Of a DNA stretch of 64,000 nt, positions 1 to 8,877 are shown one piece after another. The stretch is from Lachnospiraceae bacterium UBA2864. Lineage in GTDB: Bacteria > Bacillota > Clostridia > Lachnospirales > Lachnospiraceae. Location of the stretch: positions 96,669 through 160,668 of the forward strand of contig DEFA01000002.1 of assembly GCA_002350525.1 (NCBI GenBank), given 5' to 3'. Position 1 is the first letter of the stretch. Every line of letters starts with the position of its first letter. The notes beneath the pieces are model-generated. The model was not told the origin of the DNA and did no database searches. It saw nothing but the letters and a program-made list of their open reading frames with translations. The translations under genes were made by a program, and so were the position numbers.

Positions 1-1444
1 GAACACCTCTCATTCGGATGATAATGACCTTTGTTACATCACGGAAGTTCATTGTATCGATCTGGCTTGAGCTTCCGAAGAACATCGGACCGTATATTTC
101 ATATACACGAACCTGTGGAGGAAGCGGCTTCAGGTCCATTCCGTCAGGATCCTCATCGGGATCGTAATACTTCCATCCGACAACTGCAGATTCTTCACTC
201 ATTCTTTTAAGGAAGAGGATCATGGATAGAAGCATACCCACCTCGATAGCGAGTACGAGGTCAAATACGACCGTAAGTATGAAGGTTATTGTGAGTACGA
301 GGATATCACTCTTAGGTGCTGTCTTACAAAGATGTACAAATGTACGCCACTGGCACATGTTGTAAGCAACTATAAAGAGTATAGCTGCTATGGTCGGCAT
401 AGGTATAAGTGCCGCATAAGGCATAAGTACCACAAGTACGAGTACAAGAACAAGAGAATGAACCATGCCGGCAACAGGCGTACGTCCGCCGTTTTTGATA
501 TTTGCGGCGGTTCTTGCAATCGCTCCCGTGGCAGGGATTCCGCCGAAAAGAGCAGATCCTATATTACCGCAGCCCTGTGCGATAAGTTCCATGTTGGAAC
601 GGTGATGTGAGTTGATCATACTGTCTGCAACAACACATGAAAGAAGGGATTCGATACCTGCAAGTATTGCAATAGTAAAACCGTCAGGCAGTGCATTTGA
701 TATGGCTTTAAGGCTTATGGCAGGAATATGAAGTGTCGGAAGTGCGCTGCTTATGGTATACAGATCTCCGATGGTATTAACATTCATGCCTGAGAATTTT
801 ACGATCAGAACACCGGCAATCACAGCTATAAGCGAACCCGGAATTTTCTCGCTGATCTTCGGCCATATTATAAGGATCACAAGACTTATGGCACCGACAA
901 GGAAGGCATACGGATTAAAGGTATTAAGGTTGAGACCGAAGGCTTTAAGTTTATCTACGGTTTCAATGGTAACTGTACCCTGTGGATAGGTCAGGCCGAA
1001 GAAATCCTTTAACTGGCCGATTACAATTGTCACTGCGATACCTGAGGTAAAACCTGTTGTTATGGTATACGGAATAAATCTTATGAGACTTCCCATACGG
1101 AGGAAGCCCATAATGATAAGAATGATACCTGCGATAACTGTTGCGATGATCATTCCGTCCATTCCGTTCTTTGCGATAATACCTGCAACTATGGTTGCAA
1201 AGGCGGCGGTCGGTCCGGCAATCTGTACACGGCTTCCGCTGAGGAAGGAGATAATAAATCCTGCTACGATGGCAGTGAATATTCCTTCTGTCGGTCCTAC
1301 GCCGGATGCAAGGGCAAGTGCGATCGAAAGCGGAAGAGCTATTATCGCAACTATGATACCCGATATGACATCAGTTCCGAACTGCTTGGCAGAATAGGAC
1401 TTCATGGTGCTGAAAAGCATAGGTTTTAACTTGTCTTTGTTCAT
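1..1444 (-). CDS. SulP-family anion transporter (C-terminus cut by window edge)
   Basis: Translating the minus strand from an ATG at 1444 gives an uninterrupted frame to base 1. The protein begins MNKDKLKPMLFSTMKSYSAK and continues through about ten hydrophobic segments. The sections GIIVAIIALPLSIALALASG and VQIAGPTAAFATIVAGIIA are typical of the SulP/SLC26 family, secondary transporters of sulfate, bicarbonate or other anions in the cytoplasmic membrane. After the last membrane segment the frame enters a soluble part (PQVYEIYGPMFFGSSSQID, then TKVIIRMRGV) that looks like the start of a cytoplasmic STAS domain; the rest lies beyond base 1. The start has an AAGGAAG ribosome binding site and a promoter at 1517-1545. 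Substrate cannot be told from sequence; the family call is firm. Confidence 0.9.
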   Translation of the reverse strand, partial: MNKDKLKPMLFSTMKSYSAKQFGTDVISGIIVAIIALPLSIALALASGVGPTEGIFTAIVAGFIISFLSGSRVQIAGPTAAFATIVAGIIAKNGMDGMIIATVIAGIILIIMGFLRMGSLIRFIPYTITTGFTSGIAVTIVIGQLKDFFGLTYPQGTVTIETVDKLKAFGLNLNTFNPYAFLVGAISLVILIIWPKISEKIPGSLIAVIAGVLIVKFSGMNVNTIGDLYTISSALPTLHIPAISLKAISNALPDGFTIAILAGIESLLSCVVADSMINSHHRSNMELIAQGCGNIGSALFGGIPATGAIARTAANIKNGGRTPVAGMVHSLVLVLVLVVLMPYAALIPMPTIAAILFIVAYNMCQWRTFVHLCKTAPKSDILVLTITFILTVVFDLVLAIEVGMLLSMILFLKRMSEESAVVGWKYYDPDEDPDGMDLKPLPPQVRVYEIYGPMFFGSSSQIDTMNFRDVTKVIIIRMRGV

Positions 1445-1516
1445 GTGGGGATACTTCCTTTTACTGATAGTATTTTGAATAAAGCTGAATTACTTGATGC
1501 AAAAACGCCGAACGAC

Positions 1517-1545
1517 ATAATAATCCTCTTTTACCGATATTTCAA
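1517..1545 (-). promoter_or_regulatory. Sigma-A-type promoter for the SulP gene
   Basis: On the minus strand TTGAAA (1545-1540) is followed after exactly 17 bases by TATTAT (1522-1517), about 70 bases upstream of the SulP start codon. Confidence 0.55.
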
Positions 1546-1649
1546 GTAATTCTTTAAATCCAAGCAGTAATTCTACATTATAGACTAATAGTTTTTTTAA
1601 TATGGCGGATAAAGTGCAAAATATGATAAAAAATGTAACGAATAATGCA

Positions 1650-1679
1650 TTGTTGCCCCGGATGTGAATATGATATATT
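1650..1679 (+). promoter_or_regulatory. Candidate promoter for the GH31 gene
   Basis: TTGTTG (1650-1655), an 18-base spacer and TATATT (1674-1679) lie 35 bases upstream of the GH31 start codon. It is the best match in the 270-base gap between the divergent genes; nothing else is visible there. Confidence 0.45.
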
Positions 1680-1714
1680 GCATTTACATTTATTAATCAT
1701 AAGAGGTACTTGAA

Positions 1715-3643
1715 ATGGGAAACAGATCATTAATCATTAACAGTGAAAATGAAATGCTTCGGATCGAAGCATGGGGACGAGGACTCAGGGTTAGATCCAC
1801 GGTGCTTCCACAGTTTCCAAAAGAAGACTGGGCACTGGATGTAAAGACAGATGAGTATCCGTTTTCAATCGGTGATAACTATATCGAATGTGAAGGGATA
1901 AGATGCGATATCCGTGACGGAAGACTTGTTTTCTCCAACGGAGGGAAGGTTGTTTTGGAGGAAAAGTCTTATCCATGGGCACTTCACAAGACTGCAAGAT
2001 CTTATAAGTTTTTGAATATGGCGGATAGTTTCAGTGCTGCGCTCAGTTTTGAATCGCAGGATGAAGTGCTTCACGGTATGGGACAGTACAGGGATTCGGT
2101 ATATGATCTTAAGGGAACGGTGCTTGAGATGGCACCACGCAACTCGCAGATTTCGGTACCGTTTCTGGTTTCATCTGCAGGATACGGCTTCCTGTGGAAT
2201 AATCCGGCTATAGGTACGGCCACCTTCGGCGCAAATGTAACCGAGTGGAAGGCGGAAGCGACAAAGTGTATAGATTACTGGATAACGGCAGCGGATACCC
2301 CGGCAGAGATAATATCCCGATATACCGAGGTGACGGGACATGCATCTCCTATAGCCGATGATCTTTTGGGACTCTGGCAGTGCAGGCTTCGCTACAGAAC
2401 TCAGGATGAGGTTCTGGAGGTTGCCCGTGAGTATAAGAGACGCGGCATAAAGCTTGATGTTATAGTTATAGACTTCTTCCACTGGGATTATCAGGGAGAC
2501 TGGTCCTTTGATCCGGAGTACTGGCCGGATCCGCAGGCTATGGTAGATGAGCTCGCAGAGATGGGAACAAAGGTTATGGTCTCGGTATGGCCTACAGTCG
2601 ATCCGAGATCGGTGAACTATGAAGAGTTTAAGAACAGAGGCTTTCTTATAAGAACCGACAGAGGAATAAGTTCTGCGATGGACTTCTTCGGAAAGATGCA
2701 TTTCTTTGATTCTACAAATCCCGAGGCGAGAGAATTCGGTTATCAGATATTAAAGAAGAATTACGGACAATACGGCATAGATATGTTCTGGCTGGACGAG
2801 GCAGAGCCGGAATATACCGTTACAGACTATGACCACTATCGTCAGTATATAGGACCGGTTGCCGAGACAGGTAACTTTTATTCGAGACAGCATGCGAGGA
2901 TGCTTTACGACGGTCAGAAGACGGACGGAAAGGATGCTCCGCTCAACCTTATCAGATGTGTATGGGTAGGAAGTCCGAGATTCGGTGCCCTCTGCTGGAG
3001 CGGTGATGTACAGAGCACCTTCAGGGAAATGAAGCACCAGATGATCAACGGTATCAACATGGGTGTTGCCGGAATACCATGGTGGATCTCGGATACGGGC
3101 GGATTCTATGATGGTTTTGTTGAAAATGAGGAGTTCAGGGAGCTTCTCGTAAGATGGTTCCAGTGGGCATGCTTCACACCGATCCTCAGAATGCATGGTG
3201 ACAGACTTCCTCATGTTCCGGAACTGGCTGAGAATACGGATCACGGCGGCGGCTTCTGCTTTGCGGGTGCACCGAATGAACTCTGGAGCTACGGAGAAGA
3301 AGTATATGAGATACTTCACAAGTATCTTGATATCCGTGAAAGCATGAAGGGATATATCAGTGAATCCGTGAAGGAAACTACGGATACCGGTCTTCCGCTT
3401 ATAAGAGCACTATTCATAGAGTATCCGGATGATGCGGAATGCTGGAAGATTCCGGACGAATATATGTTCGGTTCGAAGTATCTTGTAGCTCCGGTTTCGG
3501 ACTATAAGGCTCGAAGCAGAAGAGTATATCTTCCTAAGGGTGATTGGAAGGCTATGGATACAGAGAAAATCCTACACAGTAACGGCGGATATATCGAAGC
3601 GGCCGCACCGCTTGATTATATGCCGGTGTATGAACGAATCTGA
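1715..3643 (+). CDS. Glycoside hydrolase family 31, probably alpha-xylosidase
   Basis: A 642-residue GH31 enzyme without signal peptide, so it probably acts in the cytoplasm on imported oligosaccharides. An N-terminal beta-sandwich (about residues 1-210) is followed by the (beta/alpha)8 barrel, which begins near LGLWQCRLRYRTQDE. The nucleophile is predicted as D361 in WLDEAEPE and the acid/base as D431 in WSGDVQST. The FFHWDYQGDWSFDPEYWPDP stretch and the WLDxxEPE form are what I know from alpha-xylosidases that trim xyloglucan oligosaccharides; alpha-glucosidase activity is the alternative. The start has AAGAGG 8 bases upstream. It stands alone and ends at a hairpin terminator. The GH43 and GH120 genes further on fit the same hemicellulose diet. 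Confidence 0.88.
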   Translation: MGNRSLIINSENEMLRIEAWGRGLRVRSTVLPQFPKEDWALDVKTDEYPFSIGDNYIECEGIRCDIRDGRLVFSNGGKVVLEEKSYPWALHKTARSYKFLNMADSFSAALSFESQDEVLHGMGQYRDSVYDLKGTVLEMAPRNSQISVPFLVSSAGYGFLWNNPAIGTATFGANVTEWKAEATKCIDYWITAADTPAEIISRYTEVTGHASPIADDLLGLWQCRLRYRTQDEVLEVAREYKRRGIKLDVIVIDFFHWDYQGDWSFDPEYWPDPQAMVDELAEMGTKVMVSVWPTVDPRSVNYEEFKNRGFLIRTDRGISSAMDFFGKMHFFDSTNPEAREFGYQILKKNYGQYGIDMFWLDEAEPEYTVTDYDHYRQYIGPVAETGNFYSRQHARMLYDGQKTDGKDAPLNLIRCVWVGSPRFGALCWSGDVQSTFREMKHQMINGINMGVAGIPWWISDTGGFYDGFVENEEFRELLVRWFQWACFTPILRMHGDRLPHVPELAENTDHGGGFCFAGAPNELWSYGEEVYEILHKYLDIRESMKGYISESVKETTDTGLPLIRALFIEYPDDAECWKIPDEYMFGSKYLVAPVSDYKARSRRVYLPKGDWKAMDTEKILHSNGGYIEAAAPLDYMPVYERI

Positions 3644-3705
3644 ATTTACGGGATATAAAAGTAAATATAAGAAAATATAAGTAAACGAACAGGTAAAGCA
3701 TAGAG

Positions 3706-3739
3706 ACAGCCGCCGCATATACGATGCGTCGGCTGTTTT
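3706..3739 (+). terminator. Rho-independent terminator after GH31
   Basis: ACAGCCG (3706-3712) pairs with CGGCTGT (3730-3736), with an inner CGCAT/ATGCG extension, followed by a short run of T. Confidence 0.75.
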
Positions 3740-3854
3740 AATATCCGGCCCCGGCTCAGGAAAAGCTGCAAAGCCCCGGTTCAGAAAAGAAATGGTAACA
3801 TATAAGAAAAAATGGTATAATATTTTTCGAATTTTATTAGCATGAGGAAAAAAT

Positions 3855-4442
3855 ATGGGCGATAAGAGGAAAAACTTCATAGCAGTCAATGCTCTCAGTC
3901 TGGTCATGTTCTTTCTCTGTATGCTTCTGATATTTTTTACCGATCACATGACAATCGGAATCGTTGCATCGGTTCTGTGGCTGCTGTATACGGTATTTGC
4001 CAACAAGTATGTATTGTCCGGGAAGAAAGAAGTATCGAGGCGGGAAACTTTAAAAGAATGTAATCATAAAGGCCGCTTCAACAAAGAAGTTGCTGAGCTC
4101 GAAAAGCAGTATGACAGCATCAAGTCCAGGGAAGAGTTCATGAAGACAACGCCGGACAGCATGCAGGATCTGTATGACAAGATACTTGAGCAGGCAGAGT
4201 CAAATCTCGAAAGTGCCGCTGCTTATATGGAATCTTATGATTATGTCACGAATCCTGATCCGGTATATCTGAAGAAGCTTATCCTCGAAGGCGATACACT
4301 AGTTCAGAAGTTCAACAATCTTCTGGAAAAGCTGGTTGATGTAGATACCAATCCGACAGATCTGGATGTTAAGTATATAGATGATCTTACAAATTGCCTT
4401 TCGGAAATGCGTGAGAGTCAGAAACAGACGATGACTTCTTAG
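3855..4442 (+). CDS. Two-TM membrane protein with cytoplasmic coiled coil, unknown function
   Basis: A 195-residue protein I do not recognise with certainty. Two adjacent hydrophobic segments (about residues 10-30 and 34-52) form a membrane hairpin. The remaining 140 residues are charged, helical and probably coiled coil (for example AELEKQYDSIKSREEF and LEQAESNLESAAAYMESYD). The layout recalls XpaC-like proteins that travel with TelA and VWA genes, but I see no diagnostic motif. GAGGA lies 7 bases before the ATG. The next gene starts 58 bases downstream and encodes a surface VWA protein, so the two are probably co-transcribed and may act together at the envelope. Confidence 0.7.
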   Translation: MGDKRKNFIAVNALSLVMFFLCMLLIFFTDHMTIGIVASVLWLLYTVFANKYVLSGKKEVSRRETLKECNHKGRFNKEVAELEKQYDSIKSREEFMKTTPDSMQDLYDKILEQAESNLESAAAYMESYDYVTNPDPVYLKKLILEGDTLVQKFNNLLEKLVDVDTNPTDLDVKYIDDLTNCLSEMRESQKQTMTS

Positions 4443-4500
4443 TCGGAATCTGACGGGATAAAGTTGAAATGCACATGCCGTGCAGAAAGGATGTGGAAGT

Positions 4501-6138
4501 ATGAAGAGAAGAAATGCGGGTAATTCACTCGTGCCTATCGGAATCGGAATAGTGGTGATAATGGTCATTATCCTTATCGTTTCGATCGTGATAAAGCAGA
4601 GAGGCGGATCCGGCGGACTCGGCGGAGGAAAGACTCTGGATCAGCTTTATGATAAGGTAAAGGTCACGGAAGCTACTCCGAGAAAGGGACAGGTTACCTT
4701 TGAAAGCAACAATCTCTATGATGAGCTGCCTGAGATAGATAAGTATCCGCTCGCTGTAACCGGTAAGGGTTCGGTTGATATTGAGATATTCACATCCGGA
4801 GAGAAGGCAGGAAAAGATAATGATTCCTGGCTGATAGATGTGGCAAACAAGTTTAACGGAGAAAATCATACACTTTCAAACGGAATGTCAGTATCCATGA
4901 GCGTAAGAAGTGTTGCATCAGGTACTGCTGCAGACTATATCATCTCAGGTAAATATGTTCCGGATCTTTATACACCAAGTAATACACTGTTCGGTGAATA
5001 TGCAAAGACAAACGGTGGTTCACTTGAAATATATGAAAAGAGACTTGTGGGAAACACTGCGGGTATTCTTATAAAGAAGGGGGCATATTCCGATTTTGAT
5101 TCTGTCATCAAGGCTGTTCAGGATAATCAGATAAACGTCGGATATACCAATCCGCAGACAAGTGCAACGGGACTCAACCTTCTGCTTACACTTCTTAAGG
5201 ACGGAACTGAGAACTTCACAAAGTTTAATGCGAACATTCCTTATGTAGCATATACAACGCAGCAGATGAGAGACAGTGCTTCCAACGGAAGTCTTGACGG
5301 TATGCTCACAGAATATCAGGCATATATAAATGATGCCAATCTTACATCAATGTACGATTTTATTCCGTTCGGAGTAAGACATGATAATCCTGTTTATATC
5401 TGTGATAAAGAAGGTAAGACACAGGATGAAATGGATGCCGTTAAGATGATCGTCGATTATTGCAAGAGCCCGGAGATGCAGCAGATAGCAACCGGAAAGG
5501 GATTCAATGCCAACGATGATTATACTACGGATCTTGATTTTACAGGCGCCGAAGTAACACAGGCACTCGTTACCTATAAGAAAGAAAAGGATAACGGTAA
5601 AGATATCATAGCCGTATTCGTAGCCGATAATTCAGGTTCAATGGACGGAGAGCCTATGAATGAGCTTAAGAGTTCTCTGTCAAACGGTCTTTCATATATC
5701 AATGATAACAACTACGTCGGACTTGTAAGTTACAGTAACAATGTTACCATAGAGCTTCCGATAGCTCAGTTGGATCTCAATCAGAGATCCTACTTCCAGG
5801 GTGCTATAGACGATATGAAGGCACAGGGCGGAACAAGTACCTATGAGGCACTTGTGGTGGCCGCAAAGATGGTTCAAGATGCGCAGAAGGATCATCCCGA
5901 TGCGAAATGCATGATAATTCTTCTCAGCGACGGATATGCCAACGGAAATTATACGGTATCCGATATAGAGAATCCTATCAAGGATTCGGGAATCCCGATA
6001 TACACTATCAGCTACGGAAGCGATGCGGATAAAGATGAGCTGCAGAAGGTTTCGAATATCAATGAAGCTGCCAGCATTAATGCGGACTCCGATGATATCA
6101 CATATAAGCTGAAGAGCCTCTTCAACAGTCAGTTATAA
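4501..6138 (+). CDS. Membrane-anchored substrate-binding/VWA domain protein
   Basis: A 545-residue protein. The ATG at 4501 is chosen because AAGGA sits 9 bases upstream; an in-frame GTG at 4480 has no such site. One N-terminal membrane segment (about residues 8-32) and a Gly/Ser linker anchor it outside the cell. Residues about 60-365 resemble a type 2 periplasmic binding domain. Residues about 370-545 are a von Willebrand A domain with an intact metal-binding MIDAS: D376-N-S-G-S, the threonine in GGTSTYEAL, and the aspartate in LLSDGYANG. Proteins of this fused design exist in Firmicutes, but their ligand is unknown to me. It probably forms a two-gene unit with the membrane protein upstream. 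A hairpin terminator follows. Confidence 0.82.
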   Translation: MKRRNAGNSLVPIGIGIVVIMVIILIVSIVIKQRGGSGGLGGGKTLDQLYDKVKVTEATPRKGQVTFESNNLYDELPEIDKYPLAVTGKGSVDIEIFTSGEKAGKDNDSWLIDVANKFNGENHTLSNGMSVSMSVRSVASGTAADYIISGKYVPDLYTPSNTLFGEYAKTNGGSLEIYEKRLVGNTAGILIKKGAYSDFDSVIKAVQDNQINVGYTNPQTSATGLNLLLTLLKDGTENFTKFNANIPYVAYTTQQMRDSASNGSLDGMLTEYQAYINDANLTSMYDFIPFGVRHDNPVYICDKEGKTQDEMDAVKMIVDYCKSPEMQQIATGKGFNANDDYTTDLDFTGAEVTQALVTYKKEKDNGKDIIAVFVADNSGSMDGEPMNELKSSLSNGLSYINDNNYVGLVSYSNNVTIELPIAQLDLNQRSYFQGAIDDMKAQGGTSTYEALVVAAKMVQDAQKDHPDAKCMIILLSDGYANGNYTVSDIENPIKDSGIPIYTISYGSDADKDELQKVSNINEAASINADSDDITYKLKSLFNSQL

Positions 6139-6168
6139 AGATTCGGGCTTTGACGTTTTTAAATAAGC

Positions 6169-6248
6169 GGACTCTGAGGGCATGTGCGTGCTGCAGAGGC
6201 GTATTACCGCCGGATGCAGCGCGACATCATGACTCAGAGTCCTTTTTT
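6169..6248 (+). terminator. Terminator with a long, structured loop
   Basis: GGACTCTGAG (6169-6178) pairs perfectly with CTCAGAGTCC (6233-6242), and six T follow. The 54-base loop can itself fold, GCTGCA with TGCAGC and GGCG with CGCC, giving one extended hairpin. Confidence 0.75.
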
Positions 6249-6253
6249 GTACA

Positions 6254-6278
6254 TAAAAAAACCCGGCTAACTGCCGGG
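6254..6278 (-). terminator. Terminator of the DUF1622 gene
   Basis: Read on the minus strand, CCCGGC (6278-6273), a 5-base loop and GCCGGG (6267-6262) are followed by a run of seven T (6261-6255). Confidence 0.85.
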
Positions 6279-6318
6279 CGTATGTTTCTGTAGAATTATT
6301 TATGTTAGTTGATACCTA

Positions 6319-6702
6319 TCACTTTTTAGCCTCAACGGCATCTGTGCTCTCAGTGCTTTCTGAATTCTCGGCATTGAGAGCTTTCTTTTCGTTCTTGATC
6401 TCCCAATGTATAAGGAATGTAAGGGTTGCTCTGAGGAGAATGATCGCACCCAGGATTCCGAGCTCTGCCCATTCCCTTACGACAACGGTTCTGAGAACCT
6501 CTCCGCCGAGCTTAAACTCGAGTGCAAGGGCAATTCCCTGTGCCAGTCCAAGTCGGATAGACTCATCTTTTTTTATCCAGAATATAAAGCTTTTTACAGC
6601 TGTTAATACAAGTATGCATATACCGAAAAACTCCAGAAGCAGAGTGGAAAACTCTACCACATAACGGAGAATGCTTTCGGCATCCTGATAAATACCTTCC
6701 AT
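6319..6702 (-). CDS. DUF1622 family membrane protein
   Basis: A 127-residue membrane protein with three hydrophobic segments (about residues 14-40, 53-70 and 80-98) and a short charged tail. The central stretch LAQGIALALEFKLGGEVLRT, followed by a short loop and a hydrophobic segment, is the conserved core of DUF1622 proteins as I know the family. No activity has been established for it. GGGAGG lies 8 bases before the ATG. The gene is alone, ends at its own terminator and is divergent from the M13 peptidase operon. Confidence 0.8.
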   Translation of the reverse strand: MEGIYQDAESILRYVVEFSTLLLEFFGICILVLTAVKSFIFWIKKDESIRLGLAQGIALALEFKLGGEVLRTVVVREWAELGILGAIILLRATLTFLIHWEIKNEKKALNAENSESTESTDAVEAKK

Positions 6703-6814
6703 AAGCGTGGCCTCCCAATAAAATACCCAACTCTTATTATATAGATTACAGGGCTGTATAGCAAACGATTTTTGATAAGCTGAGGACTTTAATCTATTTT
6801 TGATATATTATGTG

Positions 6815-6845
6815 TTGACATATGATATTATACGACGTATAATAT
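6815..6845 (+). promoter_or_regulatory. Consensus promoter with a perfect 21-bp palindrome over the -10 box
   Basis: TTGACA (6815-6820), 17 bases, TATAAT (6838-6843): a perfect sigma-A promoter for the M13 peptidase operon. A perfect palindrome, arms ATATTATACG (6825-6834) and CGTATAATAT (6836-6845) around a central A, covers the spacer and the -10 box. That is where a repressor operator would sit. Confidence 0.8.
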
Positions 6846-6866
6846 GCATCACAATACTATACCACA

Positions 6867-6878
6867 TATAATATTATA
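6867..6878 (+). promoter_or_regulatory. Second palindrome before the M13 start codon
   Basis: TATAATATTATA is a perfect 12-bp palindrome sharing ATATTATA with the upstream operator-like site. It ends just before the ribosome binding site of the peptidase gene. It may be a secondary binding site; A/T richness makes chance a real alternative. Confidence 0.4.
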
Positions 6879-6889
6879 AGGAGAACAAC

Positions 6890-8875
6890 ATGAAGAAACA
6901 ACTAAGAGGCTTCGTTATCGGAGCAACGATTCTTTCCACGGTTCTGCCGGCTTTTGGCGGTACGACGGTCATGGCTGATAGTGGTGAGAGTCGTGAGACA
7001 GAACAAGAAGAAACTAAAAAGGATGCATCTGAGATAAGACCTCAGGATGATTTCTTCGGATATGTAAATGCAGATGCCTTACGAAGTGCAACGATCGACC
7101 CGAAGTATGGTTACGGTGCATTTGAAGAGTGCTATGCCATTACAGACAGAAAGCTTGATGGAGTGATAGACGGAGCAGTGAAGGAGAATGTACATTCTTC
7201 AACAGATGCAGGGCTGATAGCGGAGTACTATTCACAGATTAATGCTTATTCCGGTGAAACAAGTAATGCGGATAAAGACTTTGAAAATGTAAGGAAGGAG
7301 ATAGAAGAAGTCGGGAGTATTGCGGAATATCTCGAATTGGTAGGTAAGTATCAATATGAGTATAGTATTAATCCGATATTTACATTGGACATAGAAGAGG
7401 GATTCGAGAAGAGTGATGAGTATACATTCTCTATCGGTGTAAATAAGGCAATCCTCGGATCGTCCATGGAGAGTATAGCTCTTACGGAGGACGGGCGTTC
7501 GAGTCTCAGAAACAAGGTTGCTGATGAACTTGAGATTCTGGGGTATTCAAACAGCGATGCTGAAAAAAGAGCGGATGAGTTTGCGTCTATGGCAGTGGAC
7601 ATCTCATATATAACCTATGATAAAAGCTTCTCATTTGAGAATGCAGAGATTTTTTCCGATAAGGATATTGCAGACTGCGGAATGGATATGGACAGCTTCC
7701 TCAAGGGATTGGGATTCGAAAATAATTACGGCAGCTGGCTGATGGGCTATGCTGATCATTTCAGATGTATTTCGGAGAAACTGTCCGATGAGAAAAATCT
7801 CGAAAATTTTAAGATATGGCTCCTCCTGGAATATGCGGATACTTTTCATGATTATTTCTCGGATAAATATACAGCGCTTAGGGATATATACGGTGAAACA
7901 ACAGAGAATACGGATCGTATAGCAAAAGACAGGATAGTAAGCGACATGTCGGACTTTGTCGGGAATCTGTACAGAGAACAGTGTTATCCGGAGGAAAGAG
8001 ATAAGAAGGTTAAGGAAATGTGTGAGAATATCAGAGAGTCTTACAGAGAGCTTATCTCGAACGCCGACTGGCTGTCGGAAGACGGAAGAACAAAGATGCT
8101 TTCAAAACTCGACAGTATAGAGTTTAAAACCGGCGGAGTTATGAAGAATACCTTTGTGGGCCCGGATAATCTTATCGGAAAAGATGCTTACGAGACTCAC
8201 AAGAACCTTCTGAAATATGATTGGGAAAACAATAAGGAGAAAGTGAAGACAAAGAGACCTAAGAAGGGTGACTGTATGCAGCCGCAGACAGTAAATGCAT
8301 GTTTCTGGGTGGACAATGTTGTTGTTATGACAGCGGCAATCACCGAAGAACCGTTCTTCAGCGAAAACTGGGATGATTATAAAAATCTCGGAGGACTGGG
8401 GATGATAATCGCACATGAGGTAGGTCATGCCTTTGATTCAAACTGCATTAAGTGGGATGACAAAGGAAATTATAATCCCGAGTGGCTGAATGAAGAGGAC
8501 AGGAAAGCTCTTTCGGAGAGAGCGGATATATGTATCGAGTACTATGATAATTACACTATAATGGATGTTTACCATGTAGACGGAAAACTTACTCTGGGTG
8601 AGAACTACGCGGATCTCGGAGCTCTTGAGTGCATCTCCAATATTCCGACAAAGAAAGAAGATTATATTACCATGTATGAAGGATTCGCAAGTATCTGGAG
8701 AGAATTAAAAAGTGATACAGCAGCTATCGATAATCTGGAAACGGATTGTCACAGCCCGGGTACAGTCAGGGTAAATGCACCGCTTTCATCCTGTGATAAA
8801 TTCTATGAAGTATATGACGTGAAAGAGGGTGACGGAATGTACGTTGCTCCGGAAAACAGAGTGAAGAGGTGGTAA
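6890..8875 (+). CDS. Secreted M13-family metallopeptidase (neprilysin/PepO type)
   Basis: A 661-residue zinc endopeptidase. The first 30 residues are a signal peptide (KKQLRGF, a hydrophobic core, then VMADS) without a lipobox. Length fits the family. The zinc site is HEVGH at H509-E510-H513, with the third ligand E571 in ENYADLGALE. The upstream stretches NACFWVDN and EEPFFSENWDDYKNLGGLG match the usual M13 layout before the zinc helix. The substrate-binding NAFY motif reads NACF here. M13 enzymes cleave short peptides. The ribosome binding site is AAGGAG. The next gene, an ABC permease, begins 3 bases after the stop, so the peptidase is part of a transporter operon and probably processes or destroys a peptide handled by it. 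Confidence 0.9.
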   Translation: MKKQLRGFVIGATILSTVLPAFGGTTVMADSGESRETEQEETKKDASEIRPQDDFFGYVNADALRSATIDPKYGYGAFEECYAITDRKLDGVIDGAVKENVHSSTDAGLIAEYYSQINAYSGETSNADKDFENVRKEIEEVGSIAEYLELVGKYQYEYSINPIFTLDIEEGFEKSDEYTFSIGVNKAILGSSMESIALTEDGRSSLRNKVADELEILGYSNSDAEKRADEFASMAVDISYITYDKSFSFENAEIFSDKDIADCGMDMDSFLKGLGFENNYGSWLMGYADHFRCISEKLSDEKNLENFKIWLLLEYADTFHDYFSDKYTALRDIYGETTENTDRIAKDRIVSDMSDFVGNLYREQCYPEERDKKVKEMCENIRESYRELISNADWLSEDGRTKMLSKLDSIEFKTGGVMKNTFVGPDNLIGKDAYETHKNLLKYDWENNKEKVKTKRPKKGDCMQPQTVNACFWVDNVVVMTAAITEEPFFSENWDDYKNLGGLGMIIAHEVGHAFDSNCIKWDDKGNYNPEWLNEEDRKALSERADICIEYYDNYTIMDVYHVDGKLTLGENYADLGALECISNIPTKKEDYITMYEGFASIWRELKSDTAAIDNLETDCHSPGTVRVNAPLSSCDKFYEVYDVKEGDGMYVAPENRVKRW

Positions 8876-8877
8876 AT

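Noticed and set aside
2171..2701. Long open frame of 176 codons on the minus strand within the GH31 gene, and many similar frames elsewhere.
   Set aside because: It lies opposite a clear gene, lacks a ribosome binding site and shows no protein-like pattern; such frames arise from codon bias.
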